A DNA stretch of 10,055 nt, from contig CAMZAC010000013.1 in assembly GCA_947304085.1 (NCBI GenBank), positions 1 to 10,055 of the forward strand, in the 5' to 3' direction. The stretch comes from an uncultured Alphaproteobacteria bacterium. GTDB taxonomy: Bacteria > Pseudomonadota > Alphaproteobacteria > Rs-D84. Every line of letters starts with the position of its first letter. The first letter of the stretch is position 1. The position numbers and the translations under genes are program-made. Below the pieces are notes generated by a model. The model had not been told where the DNA came from. It saw nothing but the letters and a program-made list of their open reading frames with translations, and did no database searches. Positions 1-7,010 of this stretch are shown here, piece after piece.

Positions 1-237
1 TTCTGTGTATAATTGAGCCGCCAATATCTTGTTTGGTGCCATAATCAATGTTGGTCTGGATAATTCAGCAATAACGTTTGCCATAGTAAAAGTCTTACCA
101 GAACCGGTCACCCCTAATAAAACCTGAGACTTACGACCAGCTTTGACCCCAGCAACCAATTCGGATATAGCTGTTGGCTGATCCCCCATAGGAGCATAAT
201 CAGATTCTAATGAAAAAATACTTTTCTTTGTATTCAT
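1..237 (-). CDS. uvrB: UvrABC system protein B, N-terminal part (cut by window edge)
   Basis: UvrB is the helicase-like damage-verification subunit of nucleotide excision repair. It is loaded by UvrA and recruits UvrC. The 79 visible residues begin [20 protein letters not shown] and contain the UvrB signature GDQPTAI, the Walker A segment [18 protein letters not shown] (about residues 43-60) and the family stretch [19 protein letters not shown] that runs off the window. The ATG at 237-235 begins a normal UvrB N-terminus, although no strong Shine-Dalgarno is visible upstream. The gene is divergent from the AsmA-like gene, with only 64 bases between the two starts, so both promoters lie in that AT-rich gap. 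The identification is secure; most of the protein (family about 660 residues) lies outside the window. Confidence 0.96.
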   Translation of the reverse strand, partial: MNTKKSIFSLESDYAPMGDQPTAISELVAGVKAGRKSQVLLGVTGSGKTFTMANVIAELSRPTLIMAPNKILAAQLYTE

Positions 238-249
238 ACTATTTTTTTA

Positions 250-279
250 TTCACAACACTTAATATAATCTATTATAAT
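250..279 (+). promoter_or_regulatory. Probable sigma-70 promoter for the AsmA-like gene
   Basis: TTCACA (250-255, five of six matches to TTGACA) and TATAAT (274-279) are separated by 18 bases, about 22 bases before the start codon. The predicted RNA start near 286 leaves a short 5' UTR carrying the Shine-Dalgarno. A second TATAAT lies at 264-269. On the minus strand the same segment also reads TATAAT, so uvrB probably starts from the same gap, but I see no convincing -35 for it. Confidence 0.5.
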
Positions 280-301
280 AAAAATACAAGGAAAGAGAAT
301 A

Positions 302-2776
302 ATGTCTATCAAACCAAGATATAAACGCAGATTAATTTGGTCTTTGATTACTGTCGCAGGCTTATTTTTACTGGCCATATTGGTTTTACCACCAATAATC
401 CATCTGAATTCTTTGAAACCGAAGATAGAAAACGCAATTCTTACTAATACAGGTATTCGTGCAACAATCCATGGTAATATAAATTTCAGTTTGATTGGTA
501 AAACAACAATTGTTGCCCACAATATAACAACACCTAATGGATTTATCTCTTCGTTAAGTTTTTCGATTCCTTTATCTGATATATTTGATATAAAAAATGC
601 AAAAATCTCTGATACGATAACCATAAATGGCGCTTCTGTTTTAGTGCAAAAAATAACACCTTTCAACATGAATTCTGATGTTATTATAAACGATTCAAAA
701 ATAAAGTTTTTAAACAAAAGTTATGATATTATAAATGGACAATTTTCTAAAAATTTTGTCTCTGCACTGATTCGCACAGACCAACATAAATACGAAATAA
801 AATCGATAAACAATAATTTTACAATTACCAACAAAAACAATGAATTGACACTATCTGGAAAATTATTACCTGATGGCGGTGCTTCTGCACACATAAGCAT
901 TATTGCACAAAATATAAACAAATGGTTTGAATTTGACGCTCCACGAATCAAAGGAAATTTTCCTATAACCGCAGATATCCAATGGGACGGTAGGTATGGA
1001 CTTAATTTTTATAATATATCTGCAAACGGGCTTACTGGTTCAATACAAATGGACTCTGATGGATATAAAACAATAAAACTGGAATCAAACAACGCAAATT
1101 ACGATATGTCATTTTGTGTAAAAAAACCAGAAATTTTTACAAATGCACGCTTCGATATGGATTTATACGGAAAAATAAAATTCCTGGATAAAACATTTAA
1201 ACATTTGTACATCAACACGGTTGGACATAACAAGAGCATAGCTATAAATAAAATTATTGCAGATGATTTAGTTCTTCAAAAAGGCGCTATTGATGCAACT
1301 GGTGCACACGACATAAATATTTTGCTGTTCGACAATAATACACCAATAAAATGTCTGTTCACAGGAACACCCACTGTTTGGTCATGTAAAACATTTACTT
1401 ATGGTAATGACATATCTGGCAACATCGACTTAAATAATAATAATTTAATGGCAACCGTATATTCAAATGATAGTTTGTTTGATTTAGATTTTTTATTAAA
1501 ATCTGCACGAAGACTAGCAAACACAGGAATAATAAATTTTCATTTTGCAGACGCAGCTGGAACAATAACATTTACAGAAAAAAAACACTCTGTTCAATAT
1601 GAATATGCTGTAAACAAAACATTAAAATGGGCGGATATTAACTTTAATTTTTTGCCAGATTTCATGTTAACAGAAACCGGTAATTTTGTCTGGCAAGATG
1701 ATACAATGATGTTTATCCCAGAATCTAAAACATGGTCTTTAACAATTAACAAAGACAGTTTTAATATAATTGGCGACAATTTTAAAAAATGGTTTTCGAT
1801 GTTAGATTTGCAATCATTGAAAGATTTATCATATGCGATATCTGGAAATTATAATAATGGCAACATATCAAATTTAGAAATAAAAATTGCACAACATACT
1901 TTTACGGGTTCTGCCTCTGGAAAAGCAATAACATTGAAAACTGATTTATTAAATTTAGACTCGTTTACATCACAAGAATTTTTAAATAATTACGAAGCAT
2001 TGTCGTTTTTTACAGTTGCCCCTATTACTATACCTTTTGATCTTGGACTTAATGTTTCTTTATCTGCTGATTCTTTAATTTATGATGGCGATAAATATAA
2101 TAATTTTGTTTATTCACTAAAATCAAACAATCAAACATTTTCTATAACAGATGCAAATCGTGGCAATATGTTAACCACTATCAAAAAAAGAAATAACAAT
2201 TACACAGCAAATATACAATTAAATAAATTTGTTATTGATAGAAAACTATTACCAGCAAATATGCCATTAAATGTTTCTAATTCTGCTATCACAGCTGAAA
2301 TTAAATTACAAACATATGGAAAGATAGCGCACGATGTCATCAAAAATATAAAAGGAACTTTTGATTTATATTTTGATGGTGGAACATTGTACGGCTTAGG
2401 GCTTGCTGATTTTTATGCATCTGCAAAAAACATTACAAGCCTGAACGCAGAATACGCCTTAGCAAAAGCATTAGAAAACGGCATAACACCAATAAAAAAT
2501 ATGCGCATAATTGGAACATATGTTAACGGAGATATACAAACAACAAAACCTATATCATTAGCGTTAAGGCATACTGATATCTTTGGAACATTTCAAATTA
2601 CAGATAAAAAAATGTCCGCTGATTTAAAATTAATTTTACGCGGGACATCCAGCAGCCCTGCCCCCATAAATTTGAAAATAAATGATACCAATCGTAAATA
2701 TTCCTTGTCCGAAATAATGATGTCTTTTGACCCAGAATATATGCGAGTATTCACACAATCACATAACCAATTCTAA
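302..2776 (+). CDS. AsmA-family inner-membrane/periplasmic protein (824 aa)
   Basis: This is a large AsmA-like protein. Known family members (AsmA, TamB, YhdP, YicH) are anchored in the inner membrane and span the periplasm, and several are linked to phospholipid transport or outer-membrane assembly. What is seen: a short basic N-terminus (KPRYKRR), one hydrophobic segment at about residues 11-33, then the AsmA-typical entry with LKPKIENAILTNTGIRATIHG. A long Asn/Ile/Lys-rich beta-type region follows. The C-terminal AsmA-like part (about 665-800) includes KGTFDLYFDGGTLYGLGLAD and ALRHTDIFGTFQITDKKM. The ATG at 302 follows AAGGAAAGAG at a normal distance. The gene is strongly AT-rich. It stands alone on this strand, between divergent uvrB and convergent aspS. 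The family is confident; the substrate or exact subfamily cannot be read from the sequence. Confidence 0.85.
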   Translation: MSIKPRYKRRLIWSLITVAGLFLLAILVLPPIIHLNSLKPKIENAILTNTGIRATIHGNINFSLIGKTTIVAHNITTPNGFISSLSFSIPLSDIFDIKNAKISDTITINGASVLVQKITPFNMNSDVIINDSKIKFLNKSYDIINGQFSKNFVSALIRTDQHKYEIKSINNNFTITNKNNELTLSGKLLPDGGASAHISIIAQNINKWFEFDAPRIKGNFPITADIQWDGRYGLNFYNISANGLTGSIQMDSDGYKTIKLESNNANYDMSFCVKKPEIFTNARFDMDLYGKIKFLDKTFKHLYINTVGHNKSIAINKIIADDLVLQKGAIDATGAHDINILLFDNNTPIKCLFTGTPTVWSCKTFTYGNDISGNIDLNNNNLMATVYSNDSLFDLDFLLKSARRLANTGIINFHFADAAGTITFTEKKHSVQYEYAVNKTLKWADINFNFLPDFMLTETGNFVWQDDTMMFIPESKTWSLTINKDSFNIIGDNFKKWFSMLDLQSLKDLSYAISGNYNNGNISNLEIKIAQHTFTGSASGKAITLKTDLLNLDSFTSQEFLNNYEALSFFTVAPITIPFDLGLNVSLSADSLIYDGDKYNNFVYSLKSNNQTFSITDANRGNMLTTIKKRNNNYTANIQLNKFVIDRKLLPANMPLNVSNSAITAEIKLQTYGKIAHDVIKNIKGTFDLYFDGGTLYGLGLADFYASAKNITSLNAEYALAKALENGITPIKNMRIIGTYVNGDIQTTKPISLALRHTDIFGTFQITDKKMSADLKLILRGTSSSPAPINLKINDTNRKYSLSEIMMSFDPEYMRVFTQSHNQF

Positions 2777-2777
2777 T

Positions 2778-2806
2778 AAAAAAAATAACCCTACAAATGT
2801 AGGGTT
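2778..2806 (-). terminator. Intrinsic terminator of aspS, probably shared with the AsmA-like gene
   Basis: A perfect 8-bp stem, AACCCTAC/GTAGGGTT (2787-2794 with 2799-2806), closes a 4-base loop (AAAT). On the minus strand it is followed directly by a long T-run, the classic form, and it starts 6 bases after the aspS stop. On the plus strand the downstream bases are only moderately T-rich, so termination of the convergent AsmA gene is possible but weaker. Confidence 0.85.
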
Positions 2807-2811
2807 TAGGT

Positions 2812-4581
2812 TTAATTTTTCTTGCGAATTTGTATATGAACATCCCTTAATTGTTGTTCACTAACTTCATTAGGAGAGCCCATTAATAAATCTTGACCAC
2901 GTTGGTTTGCAGGGAACGCAACGGTTTCACGAACGCTTTCACCATCGCCCAAAATTTCAGAAACCAATCTGTCAATTCCAAACGCACATCCACCATGCGG
3001 TGGCGCACCATATTTAAAAGCGGTATACAAAGCACTGAAATTCTTTTCTACTGCCTCAATCGGATAACCAGCGATATCAAAACATTTTTTCATAACCTCT
3101 GGATTATAATTGCGCAAACCACCGCTACAAATTTCAAGACCATTTAACACCATATCAAATTGTGCAGCCTTGATAGAAAATGGATCTTTTGTTGATAATT
3201 CTTCAAGTGTTGCAAGTGGATAAGAAAACGGATTATGGGTAAACATTGGTGCACCACCGCGTTCTTCATCTGGTTCAAAGAACGGGAAGTTATCAACCCA
3301 ACAAAACGCAAAGTCACGCTCATTAACTAACCCAAGGTCAGAACCCAATTTATTACGCAGACGACCAGCGGCTTTATTCGCATTATCAACATTATCGCAA
3401 ACAAAGAACAAAGATGAATTATCACCTGCAATTTCGCGCAATTTTGCAATTCTTTCTGCATCAAGCTTTTTTGTCACAGGACCTTTGGGTTCATCTGCAA
3501 AAACAATATACCCAAGTCCACCAAGTCCCAGTTCTTTTACAGCATATTCGCCCAATTTATCAAACCAAGAACGTGGTTTATCTGCACTGTCTGGTGCAGG
3601 TATTGCACGAACGACAGAACCGTTTTCAATTGCATTTGCAAAGATCCCAAAATCAGAACCACGGAATATATCCGTCACATCTGATATCAAAATTGGGTTA
3701 CGCAAATCTGGCTTGTCACAACCATATTTTAACATGGCTTCATCAAAAGATATATGTGGAATTTCCGGATAAATATTTGCATCTGGTGCAAAAGTCCGCA
3801 CCAATTCTGGAATAACCGCTTCACCCACAGCCTGAATATCAGCCTGATCAACAAAAGACATTTCAATATCTAATTGATAAAATTCCAACAATCTGTCTGC
3901 GCGTAAATCTTCATCGCGAAAACAAGGTGCAATTTGGAAATATCTGTCGAACCCTGCAACCTGCAATAATTGCTTGAACATTTGTGGTGCCTGGGGCAAC
4001 GCATAAAATTTACCATGATGCAAACGTGATGGAACCAAAAAGCATCTTGCGCCTTCTGGACTGTCTGCGGTTAATAAAGGTGTTTGGAATTCAGAAAAAC
4101 CCATATCCCACATTTTGTCACGCAACCATTTTATCATTTTGTTACGCATTAAAATACTGTGATGCAGTTTTTCACGACGCAAATCTAAAAATCTGTATTG
4201 ATAACGTAATTCTTCACTGGTATCTTCATCACCAAAAACTTGGAAAGGTAAAACTTCAGAATTTGTTAACACTTCCCACTTACCAGATTTGATTTCAATA
4301 TGTCCAGTTGGAATTTTATCGTTTATCGCTTCTTTATCACGGGCAACCACAGTCCCTGTAATTTTAATAACAGATTCAGGACGAATTTTTTCCAGATTTT
4401 CATCACCACCATCAAATACACACTGTGTAATTCCGTAATTATCACGTAAATCTACAAACAACAAAGAACCATGATCGCGTTTACGATGTACCCAACCAGA
4501 CAAAGTGACAGTTTCACCAACATTCTTGTCTGTCAGTTCACCACAGGTATGCGTTCTGTATTTTGATTTCAAAGACATCAT
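2812..4581 (-). CDS. aspS: Aspartyl-tRNA synthetase, bacterial (GAD-containing) type
   Basis: This is a class IIb synthetase that charges tRNA with aspartate. It is 589 residues from the chosen start, the usual length for bacterial AspRS. An N-terminal OB-fold anticodon domain (SGWVHRKRDHG and VDLRDNYGITQCVF) is followed by RFLDLRRE, then QAPQMFKQLLQVAGFDRYFQ and motif 2 FRDEDLRADR (FRDED at about 221-225). Next come the bacterial GAD insertion, SGGLRNYNPEVM and motif 3 GIDRLV (from about 535). QAPQ and EFYQLDIEMSF resemble alphaproteobacterial AspRS; the usual RADRSPGEF reads RADRLLEF, one residue shorter. The start is the ATGATG at 4581-4576, preceded by AAAAGGTG. An in-frame GTG at 4650 would add 23 residues translated from the leader and has no ribosome site. 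An exact T-box core lies 90 bases upstream, so expression is probably coupled to tRNA charging. Alphaproteobacterial AspRS is often non-discriminating; discrimination cannot be read here. Confidence 0.97.
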   Translation of the reverse strand: MMSLKSKYRTHTCGELTDKNVGETVTLSGWVHRKRDHGSLLFVDLRDNYGITQCVFDGGDENLEKIRPESVIKITGTVVARDKEAINDKIPTGHIEIKSGKWEVLTNSEVLPFQVFGDEDTSEELRYQYRFLDLRREKLHHSILMRNKMIKWLRDKMWDMGFSEFQTPLLTADSPEGARCFLVPSRLHHGKFYALPQAPQMFKQLLQVAGFDRYFQIAPCFRDEDLRADRLLEFYQLDIEMSFVDQADIQAVGEAVIPELVRTFAPDANIYPEIPHISFDEAMLKYGCDKPDLRNPILISDVTDIFRGSDFGIFANAIENGSVVRAIPAPDSADKPRSWFDKLGEYAVKELGLGGLGYIVFADEPKGPVTKKLDAERIAKLREIAGDNSSLFFVCDNVDNANKAAGRLRNKLGSDLGLVNERDFAFCWVDNFPFFEPDEERGGAPMFTHNPFSYPLATLEELSTKDPFSIKAAQFDMVLNGLEICSGGLRNYNPEVMKKCFDIAGYPIEAVEKNFSALYTAFKYGAPPHGGCAFGIDRLVSEILGDGESVRETVAFPANQRGQDLLMGSPNEVSEQQLRDVHIQIRKKN

Positions 4582-4632
4582 TTTCAACACCTTTTGTTTT
4601 CGGTGCCATAAAAATTGCTGTATAGCACCAAT
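4582..4632 (-). promoter_or_regulatory. Possible translational switch over the aspS ribosome binding site
   Basis: Two mutually exclusive pairings can be drawn. CACC (4605-4602) can pair with the Shine-Dalgarno GGTG (4591-4588) across a 10-base loop, hiding it. The same CACC is also part of GCACC (4606-4602), which can pair with GGTGC (4629-4625), leaving the Shine-Dalgarno free. The T-box just upstream contains further GGTG and CACC copies that could enter the competition. This would let the leader act on translation, in line with the missing U-tract. It is drawn by eye; no energies were computed. Confidence 0.4.
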
Positions 4633-4649
4633 TTCAATCTTAAATCTCA

Positions 4650-4736
4650 CAGGGGCGCTAAGATTTTTCGCGCGGTGCCACCCTGCCTTATTACTTTTCG
4701 TGTTTCATACAATGCTCCACGGTTGTCAGTCGCATC
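4650..4736 (-). promoter_or_regulatory. T-box-like leader of aspS, specifier GAC (Asp), very short Stem I
   Basis: Bases 4684-4671 (-) read AGGGTGGCACCGCG, an exact match to the T-box consensus AGGGUGGNACCGCG. The variable base is C, so the UGGC bulge would pair with a GCCA 3' end, i.e. a tRNA with G73 such as tRNA-Asp. CAGGG (4685-4681) pairs with CCCTG (4654-4650) and GCGC (4673-4670) with GCGC (4658-4655), leaving TGGCACC bulged, as in T-box terminator helices. Upstream, GATGC (4736-4732) pairs with GCATT (4715-4711) around a 16-base loop holding ACT-GAC-AA, with the Asp codon at 4727-4725. The apical part of a canonical Stem I is absent, recalling the ultrashort translational T-boxes of actinobacterial ileS. 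No T-run follows the 3' arm. The T-box core and gene match are strong; the specifier assignment rests on comparison with the leader at 7352-7570. Confidence 0.82.
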
Positions 4737-4741
4737 AACAC

Positions 4742-4747
4742 ATTATA
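4742..4747 (-). promoter_or_regulatory. Probable -10 element for the aspS leader RNA
   Basis: TATAAT on the minus strand lies about 65 bases downstream of the GNAT stop. Transcription from it would begin near 4736-4735, right at the base of the specifier hairpin. No good -35 is present at 16-18 bases; a TTGAAA sits only 13 bases away. Read-through from the GNAT gene could also supply transcripts. Confidence 0.45.
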
Positions 4748-4799
4748 AAAAACAGATACTTTTCAAAACTAATGGACAGATTTTATACCGAAATTATTT

Positions 4800-4820
4800 C
4801 AAAAGCAAGATTTAATCTTG
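4800..4820 (-). terminator. Weak terminator-like hairpin at the end of the GNAT gene
   Basis: CAAGAT and ATCTTG (4820-4815 with 4811-4806) form a 6-bp stem. Its three-base loop, TAA, is exactly the stop codon of the acetyltransferase. CTTTTG follows, which is short for an intrinsic terminator. It may partly insulate the aspS leader from upstream transcription. Confidence 0.35.
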
Positions 4821-5369
4821 GATTGCCATATATTCTGATTTTAATTTAGAAAACAAAACAGAATCTTTATAAACATCATGTATAAAATGTTCTTGGCGCA
4901 AAATACCTTCCTGTTTATAATCCAAGCGCTTTGCGACCCCCAAAGATTTAACATTTTCTGGATCAATTTTTAATTCAACCCTATTAAATCCCCAAATTTC
5001 AAAAGCGTGTTTTTCGATCAAACTGAATGCCTTGGTCATTATACCATGTCCACTTGCATTTTTATCCAACCAATAACCTATTTCTCCACGATTATTAGCA
5101 CGAGACAATGAAACAAAACCAATTCTGCCAACAATTTTGTTATTGAATTGAATGAACCACTCTGCTTTTTCAGGATTTTGGTCGTTTTCCAAAACACATT
5201 TTTCATCTTCTGGTTTTTGTACAAAATCTACCCATTCCAACCAAGGGCTGAACTCTTCACGATTTTCATTAATTATATCAAAAATTATTTGTAAATTTTC
5301 TGCTGTTGGTGCCAATTTTACCAACTTAAAATCTTGTCCTGCTATTTCTGATGGAAAATCTTTAATCAT
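4812..5369 (-). CDS. GNAT-family N-acetyltransferase, RimJ/RimL-like
   Basis: A 185-residue acetyl-CoA-dependent acyltransferase of the RimJ/RimL type, whose members modify ribosomal protein N-termini or small amines. The core is visible as FIQFNNKIVGRIGFVSL, RGEIGYWLD, and the acetyl-CoA loop NASGHGIMTKA (about 104-114), then a helix and FNRVELKIDPENVKSLGVAKRLDYKQEG, typical of the subgroup. The loop has SGHGI where RGQGI or RGKGI is usual. The ATG at 5369 is chosen because GAGGTG lies 6 bases upstream; an in-frame ATG at 5387 would add six residues but has no ribosome site. The gene lies between tRNA-Thr and the aspS leader. Its substrate is unknown. Confidence 0.85.
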   Translation of the reverse strand: MIKDFPSEIAGQDFKLVKLAPTAENLQIIFDIINENREEFSPWLEWVDFVQKPEDEKCVLENDQNPEKAEWFIQFNNKIVGRIGFVSLSRANNRGEIGYWLDKNASGHGIMTKAFSLIEKHAFEIWGFNRVELKIDPENVKSLGVAKRLDYKQEGILRQEHFIHDVYKDSVLFSKLKSEYMAIQD

Positions 5370-5433
5370 ATCAGCCACCTCTATCATTTAAATTCTGTAA
5401 AACAAATCTCGCTGTAACGTAAGAAAAAAAAGA

Positions 5434-5507
5434 TGGTGCCCTAAACAAGAATCGGACTTGTGACTCGTCCTTACCAAGGACGTGTTTTACCACTAGACTA
5501 TTAGGGC
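5434..5507 (-). tRNA. tRNA-Thr (anticodon GGU)
   Basis: Read on the minus strand, acceptor GCCCTAA (5507-5501) pairs perfectly with TTAGGGC, followed by discriminator A and an encoded CCA (5436-5434). The anticodon stem is CGTCC/GGACG with loop TTGGTAA, giving anticodon GGT at 5475-5473, which reads ACC/ACU threonine codons. The variable loop is AGTC. The T-arm is ACAAG/CTTGT with loop TCCGATT. The D-arm has loop AGTGGTA and stem GTCT/AAAC with one C-A mismatch (12-23). The T-loop begins TCC instead of TTC. Overall fold and length (74 nt with CCA) are normal. It has its own promoter and is followed by an eight-base T-run. Confidence 0.95.
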
Positions 5508-5516
5508 AACGCGCAT

Positions 5517-5545
5517 ATTATAAACCCCGTATTCTGAATAATCAA
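5517..5545 (-). promoter_or_regulatory. Promoter of tRNA-Thr
   Basis: TTGATT (5545-5540) and TATAAT (5522-5517) are separated by exactly 17 bases, and the -10 ends 9 bases before the tRNA 5' end. The stretch between -10 and tRNA (ATGCGCGTT) is GC-rich in an AT-rich genome. GC-rich discriminators are typical of stringently controlled stable-RNA promoters. It sits in the gap just after the tlyA stop, so the tRNA need not depend on that operon. Confidence 0.8.
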
Positions 5546-5553
5546 CCACTAAA

Positions 5554-6333
5554 TTACAGCATCTCAAACGCGTTCGATACTGTCTTTTCAATATCAATAT
5601 TGGTGTCCATATTACCATGCATAAAGTGTGCCAGATATTCAATATTACCAGAACCACCCCTGATTGGCGATTTTGTTAAACCACAACAAGCAAAACCATG
5701 TTTTGCAAAGGCATCAATCACATTTTTAATCACAGATTTATGCACTTCCCTGTCTCGAATTACACCGCGGTATCGCGCTGATAATTCTGGTCCACATTCA
5801 AACTGAGGTTTAATTAAACAAACAACATCTCGCAACTTCGGCAAAGTCGCCAATTTATCCAATATTTTTGTCACAGAAATAAAAGAAACATCAATCGTTG
5901 CAATATCAACATCTTGGATTAAAGAATCTTCTATATAGCGGAAATCGGTCTGTTCGTGCAAATCTATTTTTGTGTTATTCCGCAGAGATTTATGCATTTG
6001 GTCCGTGCCTGTATCAACTGCAACAATATGTGCAACACCACGTTTTAACGCGACATCACAAAAACCGCCTGTTGATGAACCGATATCAACCATTTTTCGC
6101 CCAGACATATCAATATGAAACTCTGTCAAAGCATGTTCCAACTTTAACCCACCACGTGACACAAAAGGCATGACATCACCACACACAGATAGTAAGTCAA
6201 TGTTTTCAACAATAAAACTGGGTTTTGTAATTTTCTGATTATCATAAAACACGGCACCATTTTTAATTGCGTCTGCTGCACGTGTCCGCGATTCAAATAA
6301 CCCAGCATTTACCAAAGCAACATCAAGTCTCAT
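5554..6333 (-). CDS. tlyA: TlyA-type rRNA 2'-O-methyltransferase (S4 + FtsJ-like domain)
   Basis: A 259-residue member of the TlyA/hemolysin A family, SAM-dependent rRNA ribose methyltransferases; mycobacterial TlyA modifies 16S and 23S rRNA. The N-terminal S4 RNA-binding domain begins MRLDVALVNAGLFESRTRA (about 1-60). The methyltransferase domain follows, with the SAM loop DIGSSTGGF (83-91; usually DIGASTGGF), VAVDTG, DVSFIS and LIKPQFE. The K-D-K-E residues of FtsJ-type enzymes are visible as K64, D148, K175 and E232. The ATG overlaps the TGA of the upstream AlkD-like gene (ATGA), with AAGGTTG ahead of it, so the two are translationally coupled. The family is sure; the exact rRNA target, and whether there is any hemolytic role, cannot be told. 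Confidence 0.92.
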   Translation of the reverse strand: MRLDVALVNAGLFESRTRAADAIKNGAVFYDNQKITKPSFIVENIDLLSVCGDVMPFVSRGGLKLEHALTEFHIDMSGRKMVDIGSSTGGFCDVALKRGVAHIVAVDTGTDQMHKSLRNNTKIDLHEQTDFRYIEDSLIQDVDIATIDVSFISVTKILDKLATLPKLRDVVCLIKPQFECGPELSARYRGVIRDREVHKSVIKNVIDAFAKHGFACCGLTKSPIRGGSGNIEYLAHFMHGNMDTNIDIEKTVSNAFEML

Positions 6334-7007
6334 TTTAACAACCTTAATTCTTTCTTGTGTTCATCTGATACACGAAACGATTCAAGCGCTTTCTGGATAG
6401 TACGTTTACGCGTCCAATCATCTAATTTCTGCAAATACGGCAAAATGTGTTTATATTGTTTAGCCAACCCAGTTGCAAAATACCACGCCCGCATCATGTT
6501 TACATAATAATCATCTGATTTTATATTCGCAACAATATCAGCATACTTTTCATCAAAATCAGCATCCAGCCAATATTGCATTAAAAGTTTTATTCCAAAA
6601 CGCACTGTATAAGTATGGTTTGATTTAAGCCATTTATAAACATAATCTAATAAAACACCCTTGTTTGATTTGAAAACTATTGGTGACAACTGGTCGCACG
6701 TTGCCCAATTATCGACATACGGCAAAAAATGCCCTATTTCACGAATAACAATATCAAAGTCACGCATATAAGATAATATAAAAGCATGCACTTGATTTTC
6801 TTCAAAAAATTTGTGTGGCAAATTATCAATAAAATCTTTATATTCGCCTGATTTAACCATATCTCTGGCAATTTTACGTAAAACAGGCGTCCGAACCCCA
6901 ATAAAAAAACCTTTCGACACACTTGGTATAAGTGCAGAATTAAAATCTCTGTATACGGCATCCACATTGGCATATAAAGTTTTTAATATTTTATTTTCTT
7001 TATTCAT
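6330..7007 (-). CDS. AlkD-like DNA alkylation repair protein (HEAT-repeat glycosylase family)
   Basis: A 225-residue all-helical protein of the DNA alkylation repair (AlkD/AlkC) family, which excises alkylated bases from DNA. Typical pieces are FFIGVRTPVLRKIAR near the N-terminus, YVDNWATCDQL (about 97-107), VRFGIKLLMQYW (about 135-146) and DDYYVNMMRAWYFA (about 165-178). W101, D105 and R136 are at positions corresponding, by my unaided alignment, to the catalytic-cleft W, D and R of Bacillus AlkD, so the protein looks intact. It starts 3 bases after the zinc-ribbon gene and overlaps tlyA by 4 bases, making a compact operon. No clear Shine-Dalgarno precedes it, which suggests coupling to the gene upstream. 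Confidence 0.88.
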   Translation of the reverse strand: MNKENKILKTLYANVDAVYRDFNSALIPSVSKGFFIGVRTPVLRKIARDMVKSGEYKDFIDNLPHKFFEENQVHAFILSYMRDFDIVIREIGHFLPYVDNWATCDQLSPIVFKSNKGVLLDYVYKWLKSNHTYTVRFGIKLLMQYWLDADFDEKYADIVANIKSDDYYVNMMRAWYFATGLAKQYKHILPYLQKLDDWTRKRTIQKALESFRVSDEHKKELRLLK

Positions 7008-7010
7008 TTT

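Noticed and set aside
4582..4650. N-terminal extension of AspRS from GTG at 4650
   Set aside because: It would translate the T-box 3' arm and leader, has no ribosome site, and the normal AspRS N-terminus with AAAAGGTG ahead begins at 4581.
4601..4680. Recurrent GGTGCCA/TGGCACC as a dispersed repeat
   Set aside because: Copies in coding regions and the tRNA end are short and unrelated; those in the leaders are explained by the T-box bulge and the aspS hairpins.
4742..4766. TTGAAA as -35 for the aspS leader promoter
   Set aside because: It lies only 13 bases from the TATAAT, too short for a normal sigma-70 spacer.
4505..4849. Plus-strand open frames of 66 and 114 codons across the aspS leader
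   Set aside because: They overlap the aspS start, T-box and GNAT end on the opposite strand, resemble no known protein and have no ribosome site.
5422..5433. T-run after tRNA-Thr as an intrinsic terminator
   Set aside because: Eight Ts follow soon after CCA, but there is no separate hairpin; the tRNA itself is the only structure, so I did not list a terminator.
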